Shown here: positions 16,620-26,256 of the stretch, piece by piece
How positions within the stretch are numbered: position 1 is the first letter of the stretch
Layout of the letters: each line of letters begins with the position of its first letter
NCBI GenBank assembly: GCA_947477745.1
Contig: CANJUF010000002.1
Span: forward strand, 62,001-126,000
Reading direction: 5' to 3'
DNA from: Sphingomonadaceae bacterium
Lineage (GTDB): Bacteria > Pseudomonadota > Alphaproteobacteria > Sphingomonadales > Sphingomonadaceae
DNA: 64,000 nucleotides
The notes under the pieces: model-generated
The model's input: the letters and a program-made list of their open reading frames with translations, nothing else
The model's database searches: none
What the model was told of the DNA's origin: nothing
Translations under genes and position numbers: made by a program

Positions 16620-17690
16620 TTAGCCGGCTTGCCCCTTGCGGTCGGCTGGTTTTGATGGCGCGTCAGAGCGTTTTTCTTTCCTCACTTGAAGATCGGCTGG
16701 ATCGAGCCGCAGCTTCCATAGCACCGAGCGCTGCAGGCTGGCCCGGTTGTCGTCCGAAATCACCCATACGGTGAGCGGTTTGCCTTCATCGCCCTCGCGA
16801 ACCGGCTCGATCGCCAGCCCTTCGAAATTGTCGATCGGGAGCCTGCCTTGCCAAGTTGCGAGCACGCGCACCGGCCATTCGCGGTTCCTGTGGATCGCGC
16901 GCGGATCGCCAAGCGCGATCGCTCCGCCAAAAACAGGCGGCATCGGCCAGACTACCCGCCGCATCAGCAACAGCACCCGCCCGTCGGGCAGGGCAGCCGC
17001 GTCGGTCGGGCTGAAACCGCCCGGCCCAACGAAGGTGAACGGCGTGGCCGCGTCCGGAGCGGCGACCGGATCGCCGGTGAACAGCAAGGCGGCATGGCGG
17101 CGCCGGTCGAACAGTGAGACAAATCCCTCACGGACCGTCAGGAAGCGGCCATCCGGTAGCCGGGCAAGCGTCTCGGGGCCGGAATTGTTGCCCCATGTGC
17201 TCATCGCCGCAGGTTGCACTGCCTTGTTCTTCTCCAGCACTCCGCCGCGATGCCGGAATCGGGCCACTGTGTTGCTGAACTCGAATGACACCCACACCGT
17301 GTCGGTGAGCGGGTCGCGCGTGGCGCCCTCTGCATCCTGATGATACTTGTCCGCCTTGGGATAGACGACAGATCCGCCCACGCTCCCCGAACGATCGCTT
17401 GCACCAGGCACTGAGAACTCGAGCGAAAGGCCGTTGTCGGTCACCGCGAGAAGCCTGCCGCCGCCCGTAGCCACGAGCCCCGAATAGCTGCCGTACTTGC
17501 CGCTGCGATCCTCGATGGTCCAGGCCTTCACCAACCGGAACGGACCCAAGCTGTTTCGATCAATCGAGCCTGTGCCAATCTGCGTGAAGTGCAGGCGCGG
17601 CGGCCCCTGGCGCGGACGCACCGTTTCGCGAATCCACAGCAGCGGCGTGAGCGCCGCGATCACGAGCACGATGGCAATCAGGCGGCGCAT
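16620..17690 (-). CDS. Esterase-like activity of phytase family protein
   Basis: A 356-residue exported or membrane-anchored beta-propeller protein of the phytase-like domain family. There is one N-terminal hydrophobic segment (RRLIAIVLVIAALTPLLW), then repeated propeller strands. Landmarks are KYGSYSGLVATGGGRLLAVTDNG (starting about 65), YHQDAEGATRDP, the stretch around NNSGPETLARLPDGRFL, and NFEGLAIEP near the end. The acidic residues in these strands normally bind Ca2+. The substrate is unknown. I preferred the ATG at 17690 over an upstream TTG at 17714. Confidence 0.82.
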   Translation of the reverse strand: MRRLIAIVLVIAALTPLLWIRETVRPRQGPPRLHFTQIGTGSIDRNSLGPFRLVKAWTIEDRSGKYGSYSGLVATGGGRLLAVTDNGLSLEFSVPGASDRSGSVGGSVVYPKADKYHQDAEGATRDPLTDTVWVSFEFSNTVARFRHRGGVLEKNKAVQPAAMSTWGNNSGPETLARLPDGRFLTVREGFVSLFDRRRHAALLFTGDPVAAPDAATPFTFVGPGGFSPTDAAALPDGRVLLLMRRVVWPMPPVFGGAIALGDPRAIHRNREWPVRVLATWQGRLPIDNFEGLAIEPVREGDEGKPLTVWVISDDNRASLQRSVLWKLRLDPADLQVRKEKRSDAPSKPADRKGQAG

Positions 17691-17736
17691 GCGCGGGGCA
17701 TTAGCCCAACTCAACGGCGGGCGAAACCGCCCTTTG

Positions 17737-18639
17737 CTATTTCATTGGGCCGGTTAGCAGGATCGGATCGATGCGGGCATCGCGCCACTTCATGCCCCAG
17801 TGCAGGTGCGGGCCGGTCGCGCGCCCGGTCATACCGATGCGCCCAATAAGCTGGCCCTGCTTCACCCTGTCGCCCTCCTCGACCATCAAGGCCGAGCAAT
17901 GGAGGAATGCGCTGCTCAGCCCCATGCCGTGATCGATCATCAACAGATGGCCTTCGAGCGTGAAGGGCTCCTTGGCAGCAAGCACCACCACACCATCGGC
18001 AGGCGCGACAAAGGGCGTGCCGCTCGCGCCGGTGGCGATATCGAGGCCCGAATGATAGGCGCCCGGTTCACCGCGATAGACGCGCTGCGAACCGAACAGG
18101 CCCGAGATGCGGCCCTTGACCGGCCAGATGAAGCTCTGCCGCCAACCAGCCGCATCGCTGATCCTGGCGCGCGCGGCATTGATCCGGGCGAGTTCCGGTC
18201 GGCGCAGCGCCATGAACGCCTCAGTCGGGCCGCCGGGACGCCGCGCGGCATTGATCTGCTCGATCCTCCAGCCGCGTGCGGCTATTACGAGCTCGCGGGT
18301 GAGCACTGATCCATCTGCCCGGCGCGCGGTCAGCGTGGTGCGGGGACCGGCGTCGCGGTCGAAGGCGATAATGAACGCCCCGTCTGGCGCGAAGCCCACC
18401 GGCGTGCCCCCAAGCGTGAGCAACGTGGTTCCCGCGGGCACCTTGCCCCTGATCCAGCCGCCTTGTTGCAGCTCGCCCGAAAAGACGAGGTCTCCCGGCG
18501 AGGCAGTCCCGGGGCGTGAAGGCGGCGCGCGCGAGGCAGCGTCATCGCTGGCACTTGCGCCCACGGCGAGCGCTACGAACATGCCTCCAACCAACATTGT
18601 CGCCGCGGCCGCGATCGGCCGGATCATGCCCGGCTTCAC
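17737..18639 (-). CDS. M23 family metallopeptidase (LytM-type endopeptidase)
   Basis: A 300-residue exported peptidoglycan endopeptidase. It has an N-terminal hydrophobic segment (AAAATMLVGGMFVALAVGAS), a beta-rich middle region, and the C-terminal M23 domain. The zinc ligands are in YHSGLDIATG (His and Asp, about 194-203) and GPHLHWGM (HxH, about 277-284). A GTG at 18639 preceded by GGAGG was chosen. It overlaps the stop of the upstream DUF2093 gene as GTGA, indicating translational coupling. Confidence 0.88.
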   Translation of the reverse strand: MKPGMIRPIAAAATMLVGGMFVALAVGASASDDAASRAPPSRPGTASPGDLVFSGELQQGGWIRGKVPAGTTLLTLGGTPVGFAPDGAFIIAFDRDAGPRTTLTARRADGSVLTRELVIAARGWRIEQINAARRPGGPTEAFMALRRPELARINAARARISDAAGWRQSFIWPVKGRISGLFGSQRVYRGEPGAYHSGLDIATGASGTPFVAPADGVVVLAAKEPFTLEGHLLMIDHGMGLSSAFLHCSALMVEEGDRVKQGQLIGRIGMTGRATGPHLHWGMKWRDARIDPILLTGPMK

Positions 18640-18839
18640 AGAGCCTCCAGCATCCGGCGCGTCGCGATTTCGCATGAGGCATAGGGCTCCTGACGCTCGA
18701 CGCTCCAGTAGCGCAAGGCCTCAAGCGCGATCGGCTCACCGGTGACGGCGCAGGCGACATGGCTGCCCGAGGAAACGATACGGAAGCCGTTTGGCCCGAA
18801 ATGGAGGCGAGCGGGCTTGTCTTGAGCGGACATCAGCAT
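18636..18839 (-). CDS. DUF2093 domain protein, 67 aa
   Basis: A small soluble protein matching DUF2093: PARLHFGPNGFRIVSSGSHV, CAVTGEPIALEALRYWSVE and the closing YASCEIATRRMLE. It is widespread in alphaproteobacteria next to cell-wall or xseA genes, with no known function. An AGGAA site precedes the ATG at 18839. It is the first gene of a two-gene unit with the M23 peptidase. Confidence 0.87.
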   Translation of the reverse strand: MLMSAQDKPARLHFGPNGFRIVSSGSHVACAVTGEPIALEALRYWSVERQEPYASCEIATRRMLEAL

Positions 18840-18866
18840 GGAGCGATTCCTAGCAGAGCGCGGCGC

Positions 18867-20321
18867 TCAAAACAAATCGCCCTGTCCCGGCGGCGCGGCG
18901 GCGGGGCGCGGCTTCTTCGCAGGCGCAGCCTCGGTGCTGACCGGCAGTTCGCCGTCGCGGAAGCGCAGCAGCAAGTCTTTCTCATGCGCGGCCTGCTTAC
19001 GGCTGGTCAGCGTCTGTCCGGCCCGGTCGGTGACACGGGCAAAGCCGCGTTCGAGCGGCTTGTCAGGGTGAAGCTGGGGCAGCAGCCGGTCGAGCGGGGC
19101 GAAGCTGTCCTGCGCGCGCGCCAGTCGGCGCATTGCCAGCGCGGGGGACAGGCCGCACCGCTCAAGCCGCTGCGCCGCATGGGCGACTTGCCCGCGCAGC
19201 AGCGGCAGCGACAAGTGACGCGCCAGTTCGCCGAGCTTCTCGCGCTCAGTCCCCGCCCGGTCCTTGAGGCCGCGCCGCAGCCGCTCGGCAAGATCGTCGA
19301 GCCGCTGGGCGGCAGGCACGAGCAGCGCCTCGGGGCGGGGCAGCCGCCGGGTGCGCGCTTCAAGCCGCTCGCGGCCCAAGGTAACCGGCCTCAGAGCGCA
19401 GCGCCGCTTGCGCAGCGCTAGGTCGGCAATCAGGCCGAGCAGGTCCTCGCGTACCGGCACCGCCATTTCTGCTGCCGCGCTCGGCGTCGGCGCGCGCACG
19501 TCGGCGGCGAAATCGGCAAGGCTGGTGTCGGTCTCGTGGCCGACAGCGCTGATCACCGGGATAGTGCTGGCGGCAATGGCGCGCACCACCACCTCCTCGT
19601 TGAAAGCCCACAGGTCCTCGATCGAGCCGCCGCCGCGCGCGACGATCACCAGGTCGGGGCGCGGCACCGGACCGCCGCTTGGCAGCGCCGAGAACCCCTC
19701 CACCGCCGCCGCGACTTGCGCCGCCGCGCCTTGGCCCTGAACCAGCACCGGCCAGACCAGCACATGGCTGGGAAAGCGGTCGGCAAGCCGGTGGAGGATG
19801 TCGCGGATCACCGCTCCGGTCGGCGAAGTTACGACGCCGATCACGCGCGGCAGATAGGGCAGCGCGCGCTTGCGCTCGGGCGCGAACAAGCCCTCGGCGG
19901 CTAGCCGCGCCCGCGTCTTTTCAAGCAGGGCAAGCAGCGCTCCCTCGCCCGCGATCTCCATCGTCTCCATGACGATCTGGTATTTCGAGCGCCCGGCATA
20001 TGTGGTCAGCTTGCCGCTGGCGACGACCTCGACGCCGTCCTCGGGCCGGAAGCCGAGACGAGAGGCAGCGCCTTTCCACATCACCGCGTCGATCACCGCG
20101 CTTTCGTCCTTGAGCGAGCAATAAAGGTGGCCCGATGCCGCGCGCTTGACACCCGAAAGCTCGCCCCGGATACGCACGAAGCCGAACCTGTCCTCGACCA
20201 CGCGCCGAAGCATCGAGGACAGTTCGCTCACCGAGAGCGGCGCGGCGTTGTCCCCCGCGCCTTGCTCGGCTACCAGCCCCACGGCGCGCGAATCCTGATC
20301 GAAAGGCGAAGAACCGGCCAT
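18867..20321 (-). CDS. xseA: Exodeoxyribonuclease VII large subunit
   Basis: A 484-residue nuclease subunit that, with XseB, degrades single-stranded DNA from both ends. It has an N-terminal OB fold ([19 protein letters not shown], then [15 protein letters not shown], about 50-85). The catalytic core follows with [38 protein letters not shown] and [20 protein letters not shown], and then a long helical region. It starts at the ATG at 20321, whose CAT on the plus strand shares two bases with the purD ATG. xseB is not in the window. Confidence 0.95.
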   Translation of the reverse strand: MAGSSPFDQDSRAVGLVAEQGAGDNAAPLSVSELSSMLRRVVEDRFGFVRIRGELSGVKRAASGHLYCSLKDESAVIDAVMWKGAASRLGFRPEDGVEVVASGKLTTYAGRSKYQIVMETMEIAGEGALLALLEKTRARLAAEGLFAPERKRALPYLPRVIGVVTSPTGAVIRDILHRLADRFPSHVLVWPVLVQGQGAAAQVAAAVEGFSALPSGGPVPRPDLVIVARGGGSIEDLWAFNEEVVVRAIAASTIPVISAVGHETDTSLADFAADVRAPTPSAAAEMAVPVREDLLGLIADLALRKRRCALRPVTLGRERLEARTRRLPRPEALLVPAAQRLDDLAERLRRGLKDRAGTEREKLGELARHLSLPLLRGQVAHAAQRLERCGLSPALAMRRLARAQDSFAPLDRLLPQLHPDKPLERGFARVTDRAGQTLTSRKQAAHEKDLLLRFRDGELPVSTEAAPAKKPRPAAAPPGQGDLF

Positions 20322-21597
20322 GAATATCCTGTTGCTTGGTTCGGGCGGACGCGAACATGCTCTGGCATGGAAGCTGGCGCAATCGCCGCTTTGCAAAAAG
20401 CTGTTTGCCGCGCCCGGAAATCCCGGCATCGCTGCCCATGCCGAATGTGTGAGCCTCGATGCTGCGGATCATGCCGCGGTGGTCCTGTTCTGCAATGCCG
20501 AGCAGATCGGGCTCGTGGTGGTCGGCCCCGAAGCGCCGCTGGTCGATGGCCTCGCCGATAGCCTGCGCAGCGCCGGGATCGCCGTGTTCGGCCCGGGCAA
20601 GGCCGCAGCACAGCTCGAAGGCAGCAAGAGCTTCACCAAGGAAATGTGCCTGCGCGCAGGCATCCCGACCGCCGGCTATCGCCGCGCCGACAGCCTTGCC
20701 GAGGCGATGGAGGCCCTGGCCGAGTTCGGTGTCCCGGTCGTGGTCAAGGCCGACGGGCTTGCGGCGGGCAAGGGCGTGACCGTCGCCATGACCTCTGCCG
20801 AAGCGGAGGAGGCGGTGCGTGACATCTTCGCCGGGCGCTTCGGAGCCGACGGCGCCTCGGCAGTGATCGAGGAATTCATGGAAGGCGAGGAAGCGAGCTA
20901 CTTCGCGCTCACCGACGGGCGCACCGTGGTCCCCTTCGGCACCGCGCAGGATCACAAGCGTGTCGGCGACGGCGACACCGGCCCGAACACCGGGGGCATG
21001 GGCGCTTACAGCCCCGCGCCGGTGATGACGCCGATGCTGCGCGGCGAGGTGGTCTCCAAGATTTTTGCGCCCACGGTCAAAGCCATGGCCGAAGCGGGAA
21101 TGCCCTATTCCGGCGTGCTCTATGCCGGGCTGATGCTGACCCGCGAAGGGCCCAAGCTGATCGAATACAACTGCCGCTTCGGCGATCCTGAATGCCAGGT
21201 GCTGATGATGCGCCTGCAAAGCGATCTGGTAGAATACCTGCTCGCCTGCGCGGAGAACCGGCTTGCCGCCTTGCCGCCGCCGCGTTTCTCGGACGATACC
21301 GCGCTCACCGTGGTGATGGCGGCGAACGGCTATCCCGGCACGCCCGAAAAGGGCGGCGTGATTTCGGGCATCGAGCAGGCCGAGGCCGATGGGGCCTTGG
21401 TGTTCCACGCCGGCACTGCTCTTGACGATAATGGCGCATTGGTCGCCAATGGCGGGCGCGTGCTCAACGTGACGGCGATCGCGGCCTCGGCGCGTGAGGC
21501 CCAAGCCAAAGCCTATGCAGCGGTGGACCGGATCGATTTCTCCTCGGGCTTCTGCCGCCGCGATATCGGCTGGCGCGAAGTCGCGCGGAACTCTTAG
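20320..21597 (+). CDS. purD: Phosphoribosylamine--glycine ligase
   Basis: A 425-residue ATP-grasp enzyme, the second step of purine synthesis (phosphoribosylamine, glycine and ATP to GAR). It starts [20 protein letters not shown]. It has the [15 protein letters not shown]-domain motif, the ATP-grasp core [13 protein letters not shown] and [12 protein letters not shown], and the C-terminal [13 protein letters not shown] metal-binding motif. The length is standard. The start is divergent from and overlaps xseA; the 3' end overlaps the converging kinase gene by 4 bases. Confidence 0.97.
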   Translation: MNILLLGSGGREHALAWKLAQSPLCKKLFAAPGNPGIAAHAECVSLDAADHAAVVLFCNAEQIGLVVVGPEAPLVDGLADSLRSAGIAVFGPGKAAAQLEGSKSFTKEMCLRAGIPTAGYRRADSLAEAMEALAEFGVPVVVKADGLAAGKGVTVAMTSAEAEEAVRDIFAGRFGADGASAVIEEFMEGEEASYFALTDGRTVVPFGTAQDHKRVGDGDTGPNTGGMGAYSPAPVMTPMLRGEVVSKIFAPTVKAMAEAGMPYSGVLYAGLMLTREGPKLIEYNCRFGDPECQVLMMRLQSDLVEYLLACAENRLAALPPPRFSDDTALTVVMAANGYPGTPEKGGVISGIEQAEADGALVFHAGTALDDNGALVANGGRVLNVTAIAASAREAQAKAYAAVDRIDFSSGFCRRDIGWREVARNS

Positions 21598-22601
21598 CCG
21601 AGCTTTTCGGCAAGCAGCGCCTTGAGATCCGCCTCGGGCCGCGCGCCGTAGTGCGAGATGATCTCGGCGGCGCAGACCGCGCCTGCCTTCAGGCAATCCG
21701 CGAGCGATCTACCGGCGACTCGCGCATGGAGAAATCCGGCGGCGAAAAGGTCGCCCGCCCCGGTCGTGTCGACAACATGGGCGACCGGCTCGGCGAGGAC
21801 ATAAGCGCGCTTGCCACCCGACACCGCCACAGCACCCTTTTCGCTGCGGGTGACGACCAGCGTCGACACCTTCGGCGCGAGCGCGGCAAGCCCCGTCTCG
21901 AAATCATCTTCGCCGGTCAGCGCCGCGAGTTCATGCTCGTTGGCGAACAGCACCTGGATCTGGCCCGCATCGATCAGGGCGCGGAAATCGTCGCCGTGGC
22001 GCGCGATCACGAAGGCATCGGACAGGGTGAAGGCGACCTCGCGCCCGGCTCCGCGCGCCGCCGCGATTGCCTGCTTCATCGCTGCGCGCGGCTCCTCGGG
22101 ATCCCACAGGTAGCCTTCGAGATAGAGGATCTTCGCGTCGGCAATCAGCCCCGCATCGAGCGCATTGGCGGGCAGGAACTGCGACGCGCCAAGGTAGGTG
22201 TTCATCGTGCGCTGGCCGTCGGGCGAAACGAAGATCAGGCAGCGCGCGGTCGGCGGCTCGCCGGGACGGGCAGGCACGTCGAAGCGGATGCCGGATGCTC
22301 GGATATCGTGAGCGAAGACCTCGCCGAGCTGATCGTCCGCGACCTGTCCGATGAAGGCGCAGTTCGCGCCCAGGCTTGCCAGACCCGCCAGGGTATTGGC
22401 CGCCGATCCGCCCGATATTTCGCGCGCCGGGCCCATCGCCTCGTAAAGCTCCTGCGCCTGCCGGGTGTCGATCAGGGTCATGCCGCCGCGCGCCATGCCA
22501 AGTGCGGCCAGCTCTTCGTCGCCGATCGGCGCCATGACATCGACGATGGCGTTACCGATGCCGACGACATCATACGTAGGGGCTGGCTGGGCGGCGGTCA
22601 T
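21594..22601 (-). CDS. PfkB family carbohydrate/adenosine kinase
   Basis: A 335-residue ribokinase-fold kinase of the adenosine-kinase-like branch common in alphaproteobacteria. It has [15 protein letters not shown] at the start, the di-glycine hinge [18 protein letters not shown], and the C-terminal signature [18 protein letters not shown] with the catalytic Asp in GAGD. It phosphorylates a sugar or nucleoside; the substrate is not certain. AAGGAG lies 7 bases before the ATG at 22601. Confidence 0.88.
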   Translation of the reverse strand: MTAAQPAPTYDVVGIGNAIVDVMAPIGDEELAALGMARGGMTLIDTRQAQELYEAMGPAREISGGSAANTLAGLASLGANCAFIGQVADDQLGEVFAHDIRASGIRFDVPARPGEPPTARCLIFVSPDGQRTMNTYLGASQFLPANALDAGLIADAKILYLEGYLWDPEEPRAAMKQAIAAARGAGREVAFTLSDAFVIARHGDDFRALIDAGQIQVLFANEHELAALTGEDDFETGLAALAPKVSTLVVTRSEKGAVAVSGGKRAYVLAEPVAHVVDTTGAGDLFAAGFLHARVAGRSLADCLKAGAVCAAEIISHYGARPEADLKALLAEKLG

Positions 22602-22712
22602 TGACACTCCTTGCAGGTGCTTTCGCGGTGGCTGGTCGCCTAACCCGCGCGCCTGCCCCGCGCAAGCGCGCGAGGCCATTGACAGAGACTGCACGGCTGG
22701 CATTGCGGCGCA

Positions 22713-23144
22713 ATGACGAGCCGACGACGCCGATTGATCCGAATTGCCGCGCCCAGCCTGCTGATGCTGGCCCTGTCGGCCTGCGCCTCGAGCGGCAGCG
22801 CCCGGGCGGCATCGACCGTAACGCGGCCCGCCCCGGTGCGCACCCCGGTCGTCGCGCCGGTGCGCGATCCCCAGTTCCGCATGGAACCGGGCCTCGAACA
22901 GGTGATCGGCGCCTCGCAGGCGCAGCTTGTCGGCCAGTTCGGCCAGCCGCGGCTCGATGTCTGGGAGAGCGATGCGCGCAAGCTGCAATTCAGCGGCGCG
23001 GCCTGCATCCTCGACATCTATCTCTACCCGACATCACGCTCGCGCGATCCGCTGGCGACCTTTGCCGAAGCGCGCCGAAGCGACGGTCGCGATGTCGACA
23101 AGGCGGCCTGCGTCGCGGCCCTGCGCGCCTCGAAAGCGCAGTAA
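22713..23144 (+). CDS. Putative outer-membrane lipoprotein, 143 aa
   Basis: An Arg-rich start is followed by a hydrophobic run and the lipobox LSAC (Cys at about 24), then a Pro/Arg/Val-rich linker. A short folded domain follows, with VIGASQAQLVGQFGQPRLDVWE and AACILDIYLYP. The GxPxxxxxE/D-type turn resembles small lipoprotein domains such as SmpA/BamE, but the match is only suggestive. It is a single gene. Function is unknown. Confidence 0.7.
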   Translation: MTSRRRRLIRIAAPSLLMLALSACASSGSARAASTVTRPAPVRTPVVAPVRDPQFRMEPGLEQVIGASQAQLVGQFGQPRLDVWESDARKLQFSGAACILDIYLYPTSRSRDPLATFAEARRSDGRDVDKAACVAALRASKAQ

Positions 23145-23187
23145 CCGGGATTTAAGCTTGTTTGCCGATACTGCGCCCCGATCAAAG

Positions 23188-23232
23188 CATCGCGCGAAAA
23201 AGTGGGGACCGGTTTTTCGCGTATGGCGATGC
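23188..23232. repeat. Intergenic palindromic element
   Basis: The arms are GCATCGC (23188) with GCGATGC (23226), and inside them GCGAAAAA with TTTTTCGC around a GTGGGGACCGG centre. Elements of this design are scattered between genes in many alphaproteobacterial genomes. It sits just before the 317-residue gene at 23261. Confidence 0.6.
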
Positions 23233-23260
23233 GACAACAAGTAGCCGGGGTTCAGCAACC

Positions 23261-24214
23261 ATGAGCATGCATTTCCGCGATTTGGCGAGCAAGGTCGCCG
23301 CCGATGGAGCGATCAGCACTGACGAAGTGCTCTCGCTTCGCCGCGATGGCTGGGGCGATGGGCGAATCGTTCCCGACGAGGCCGAGGCGCTGTTCGCGAT
23401 CAACGATGCGATTGCCGCGCCGAGCACGGAATGGTCCGATTTCTTCGTTGAGGCGCTGGGCGAATTCATCGTCAACCAGGTCGAGCCCAAGGGCTATGTC
23501 AGCCAAGCCCAGGCAGACTGGCTGATCGGCTGGATCGACCGCGATGGACGGACCGAAAGCTTGACCGAGCTTGAGCTTCTCGTGCGGCTTTGCGAACGCG
23601 CGCTGTCGGTTCCGCAGAACCTCATGGGCTATGCCCTTACGCAGATCGAACAGGCCGTGCTTACCGGCGAAGGGCCGACCCGCAAGAATAGCACGCTGGA
23701 AAAGGGCCATGTCAGCAAGGCCGAAGCTGACCTGCTGCGCCGCCTGCTGTTCGCCAGCGGCAGCGACCGTCCTGCCGGGGTCAGCCGGGCCGAGGCCGAA
23801 GCGTTGTTTCGCATCAAGGATGCCTCGCTCGGCGGCGATAACGCGCCCGAATGGAAGCAACTTTTTGTGCAAGGCGTGGGCAATTACCTTGCCGGTTTTA
23901 CCTCCGGCGAGGCCCTGCCGCGCGAACGCGCAGCGGAACTCGAAGCATTCATGAACGACCGGCGGTCATCGGCCGCGGGCTTCCTCGCGCGTTTCGGTAA
24001 GTCGTTCCTCCGCGATGACCTGTTCGATTCGTTCGCTTCGTCGCTCAAGCGCGGCAAAGTCTCCGATCTCGACGCAAGGGTGGAGAGCGCCCGCACTGTC
24101 GATCAGGGCGAGCAGACCTGGCTCGAGGGCCGCATCGAAGCCGACGGCGAGATCGATGAATACGAGGCCGCGCTGCTTGCTTTCCTCGAAGAGGAAAGCG
24201 GGTTCAGACGGTAA
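23261..24214 (+). CDS. Hypothetical protein with two internal repeats, 317 aa
   Basis: A soluble acidic helical protein with no recognised family. Two related blocks are visible. One runs from about 46 (EAEALFAINDA, EWSDFFVEALGEFI, then YVSQAQADWLIGWIDRDG) and the other from about 200 (EAEALFRIKDAS, EWKQLFVQGVGNYL, then ERAAELEAFMNDR). Each is roughly 55 residues, suggesting an old internal duplication of a helical unit. The Asp/Gly-rich ends of the blocks could bind metal, but this is a guess. Its 3' end overlaps sufA (converging) by 11 bases. Confidence 0.65.
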   Translation: MSMHFRDLASKVAADGAISTDEVLSLRRDGWGDGRIVPDEAEALFAINDAIAAPSTEWSDFFVEALGEFIVNQVEPKGYVSQAQADWLIGWIDRDGRTESLTELELLVRLCERALSVPQNLMGYALTQIEQAVLTGEGPTRKNSTLEKGHVSKAEADLLRRLLFASGSDRPAGVSRAEAEALFRIKDASLGGDNAPEWKQLFVQGVGNYLAGFTSGEALPRERAAELEAFMNDRRSSAAGFLARFGKSFLRDDLFDSFASSLKRGKVSDLDARVESARTVDQGEQTWLEGRIEADGEIDEYEAALLAFLEEESGFRR

Positions 24215-24563
24215 AGCTTTCGCCGCAACCGCACGAGCCGGTGGCGTTGGGATTGTCGAACACGAAGCCGGCGGCGAAATCGTCTTCCTGCCAGTCCATC
24301 GTGCTGCCGATCAGGTAAAGCACGCTGGCGGCATCGATGAAGAACAGCCCGCCCGGCGTCACTATACGCTCGTCGATGGGATTGGCCTCGGTGACATAGT
24401 CGACCGAATAGGCGAGCCCTGAGCAGCCGCGACGCGGGGTGGATAGCTTGACGCCAATTGCTCCTTCGGGCGCCCGGGCCATGAGATCGGTCACGCGCTG
24501 CTCGGCGGCGGGCGTGAGGGCAACAGCGGCGGGGCGGGTGCGGGTCTTGATTTCGTCAGCCAT
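24204..24563 (-). CDS. sufA: Fe-S cluster assembly scaffold/carrier SufA (HesB family)
   Basis: A 119-residue A-type carrier that takes Fe-S clusters from SufBCD to target enzymes. The three conserved cysteines are present: RRGCSGLAY (about 62) and SCGCGESF (about 112 and 114). The first residues are a polar extension. It is the last gene of the suf operon, and its ATG overlaps the sufT stop as TGATG. Confidence 0.92.
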   Translation of the reverse strand: MADEIKTRTRPAAVALTPAAEQRVTDLMARAPEGAIGVKLSTPRRGCSGLAYSVDYVTEANPIDERIVTPGGLFFIDAASVLYLIGSTMDWQEDDFAAGFVFDNPNATGSCGCGESFTV

Positions 24564-25042
24564 CACAGCATCCCCAGTTCGAGTTTGGCCTCGTCGCTCA
24601 TCTTGGCCATGTCCCACGGCGGATCCCACACCAGGTTCACCTCCGCATCGCGCACGCCAGGCACCGAGGAAACGCGCAGCTCGACCTCGCCCGGCATCGA
24701 TTCGGCGACAGGGCAATGCGGTGTAGTCAAGGTCATGGTGACGACAACACCCGCGTCATCGCCCACTTCGACCGCATAGATCAGGCCGAGATCGTAAATA
24801 TTGACCGGAATTTCCGGATCGTAGATTTCCTTGAGCGCAGCGACCACCGCCTCGTACAGGTCGCCGCCTGGCTCGCCTGGATCGAGGCCCTGCGGCTTTT
24901 CGGCCAGGAATCCCTCGAGATAGTCGCGCTTGCGCGCCAGCTTCTCGCCTGCCGTTTCCTCGGGCAGCTCGGCATCGGATACCCGCGCGCGCGGCGGCTT
25001 GGACATTGCCTGATCCAGGGGTTGTTGCTCGCTGTTGCTCAT
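24563..25042 (-). CDS. sufT: SUF system assembly protein SufT (DUF59/MIP18 family)
   Basis: A 159-residue protein with a polar N-terminal extension of about 60 residues and a DUF59 domain. The domain shows LKEIYDPEIPVNIYDLGLIY (about 71-90), VTMTLTTPHCPVAESMPGEV with its conserved Cys, and NLVWDPPWDMAKMSDEAKLE at the end. DUF59 proteins assist Fe-S maturation. Its start overlaps sufS by 4 bases. Confidence 0.92.
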   Translation of the reverse strand: MSNSEQQPLDQAMSKPPRARVSDAELPEETAGEKLARKRDYLEGFLAEKPQGLDPGEPGGDLYEAVVAALKEIYDPEIPVNIYDLGLIYAVEVGDDAGVVVTMTLTTPHCPVAESMPGEVELRVSSVPGVRDAEVNLVWDPPWDMAKMSDEAKLELGML

Positions 25043-26256
25043 CCAAAAATCCTCTGGGTTCGCTCGATACCCGCCAGGAGGGCGGCAATATCGCTTTCAT
25101 CGCTGTAAAGCCCGAAGCTGGCGCGCGCGGTCGCGGGCACGCCAAGGTGATCCATCAGCGGCTGGGCGCAGTGGTGCCCCGCGCGGATCGCCACGTTCTC
25201 CTCGTCGAGGATAGTGCCAAGATCGTGCGGGTGAACGCCATCAAGCGCGAAGCTGACGATCCCGGCGCTGTCCTCCGGCCCGAACAGGCGCACCGAATTG
25301 ATCCGGCCAAGCTCGCCGCGCAATTGCCTCACCAGCGCCGCCTCGTGCGCGTGGATCGCATCGAGCCCGACCGCTTCGACATAGTCGATCGCGGCGTGAA
25401 GCGCGATCGACTCGGCAATCGCGGGGGTTCCGGCCTCGAAGCGCTGCGGCGCGGGCGCCCAAGTGGTCTTCTCGAAGGTTACGCGGTCGATCATCGAGCC
25501 GCCGCCCTGCCACGGCGGCATGGCGTCGAGGAGTTCGGCGCGGGCCCACAGCGCCCCGATCCCGGTCGGCCCGTAAAGCTTGTGCGCCGAAAAGACGTAG
25601 AAATCGCAGTCCAGCGCAGCAACATCGACCTTGATTCGCGCCGCCGCCTGGCAGCCGTCGATCAGCAGCAAGGCGCCGACGGAATGGGCAAGATCCGCCG
25701 CGCGCCGCACATCGAGCGTGGAGCCGAGCACGTTTGAGACATGCGCCAGGGCAATCAGCTTGTGCGCGGGGGTGAGCATCGCTTCGGCAGCGTCGAGATC
25801 GATCTGCCCGTCTGCAGTGAGCAGGCAGACGTCGATTTCGATTCCCGTGCGCTCGCGCAGAAGCTGCCAAGGCACGATGTTCGAATGGTGCTCAAGCACG
25901 GAGAGCAGTACGCGGTCACCTGCTTTCAGGTTCGCCATGCCCCACGTCTGCGCAACCAGGTTGATCGCCTCGGTCGCGCCGCGGGTGAAGACGATCTCGT
26001 CTTCCTGACCGCCGATAAACTGCGCGGTCCGCCGCCGTGCGGCTTCATAGCCCAGCGTCATTTCGGCCGAGCGCGAATAGACGCCGCGATGGACCGTGGC
26101 ATAGTCCCCGCCCAGCGCGCGGCTCATGGCCTTGATCACTGCCAAGGGCTTCTGCGCGGTCGCGGCAGTGTCGAGATAGTGCCACGGCTGGCCCGAGGCA
26201 TTCAGCATGCCGGGGAAATCGGCACGGCGCGTCAGGGCCTGTGTCTGCGTGTTCAC
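25039..26256 (-). CDS. sufS: Cysteine desulfurase SufS
   Basis: A 405-residue PLP enzyme that takes sulfur from cysteine for cluster building. It shows YLDTAATAQKPLAVI, FTRGATEAINLVAQTWG, the PLP-lysine block VFSAHKLYGPTGIGALWA (Lys about 223) and the active-site cysteine loop RAGHHCAQP (Cys about 361), as in group II desulfurases. It overlaps sufD and sufT by 4 bases each. No sufE is in this cluster. Confidence 0.95.
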   Translation of the reverse strand: MNTQTQALTRRADFPGMLNASGQPWHYLDTAATAQKPLAVIKAMSRALGGDYATVHRGVYSRSAEMTLGYEAARRRTAQFIGGQEDEIVFTRGATEAINLVAQTWGMANLKAGDRVLLSVLEHHSNIVPWQLLRERTGIEIDVCLLTADGQIDLDAAEAMLTPAHKLIALAHVSNVLGSTLDVRRAADLAHSVGALLLIDGCQAAARIKVDVAALDCDFYVFSAHKLYGPTGIGALWARAELLDAMPPWQGGGSMIDRVTFEKTTWAPAPQRFEAGTPAIAESIALHAAIDYVEAVGLDAIHAHEAALVRQLRGELGRINSVRLFGPEDSAGIVSFALDGVHPHDLGTILDEENVAIRAGHHCAQPLMDHLGVPATARASFGLYSDESDIAALLAGIERTQRIFG

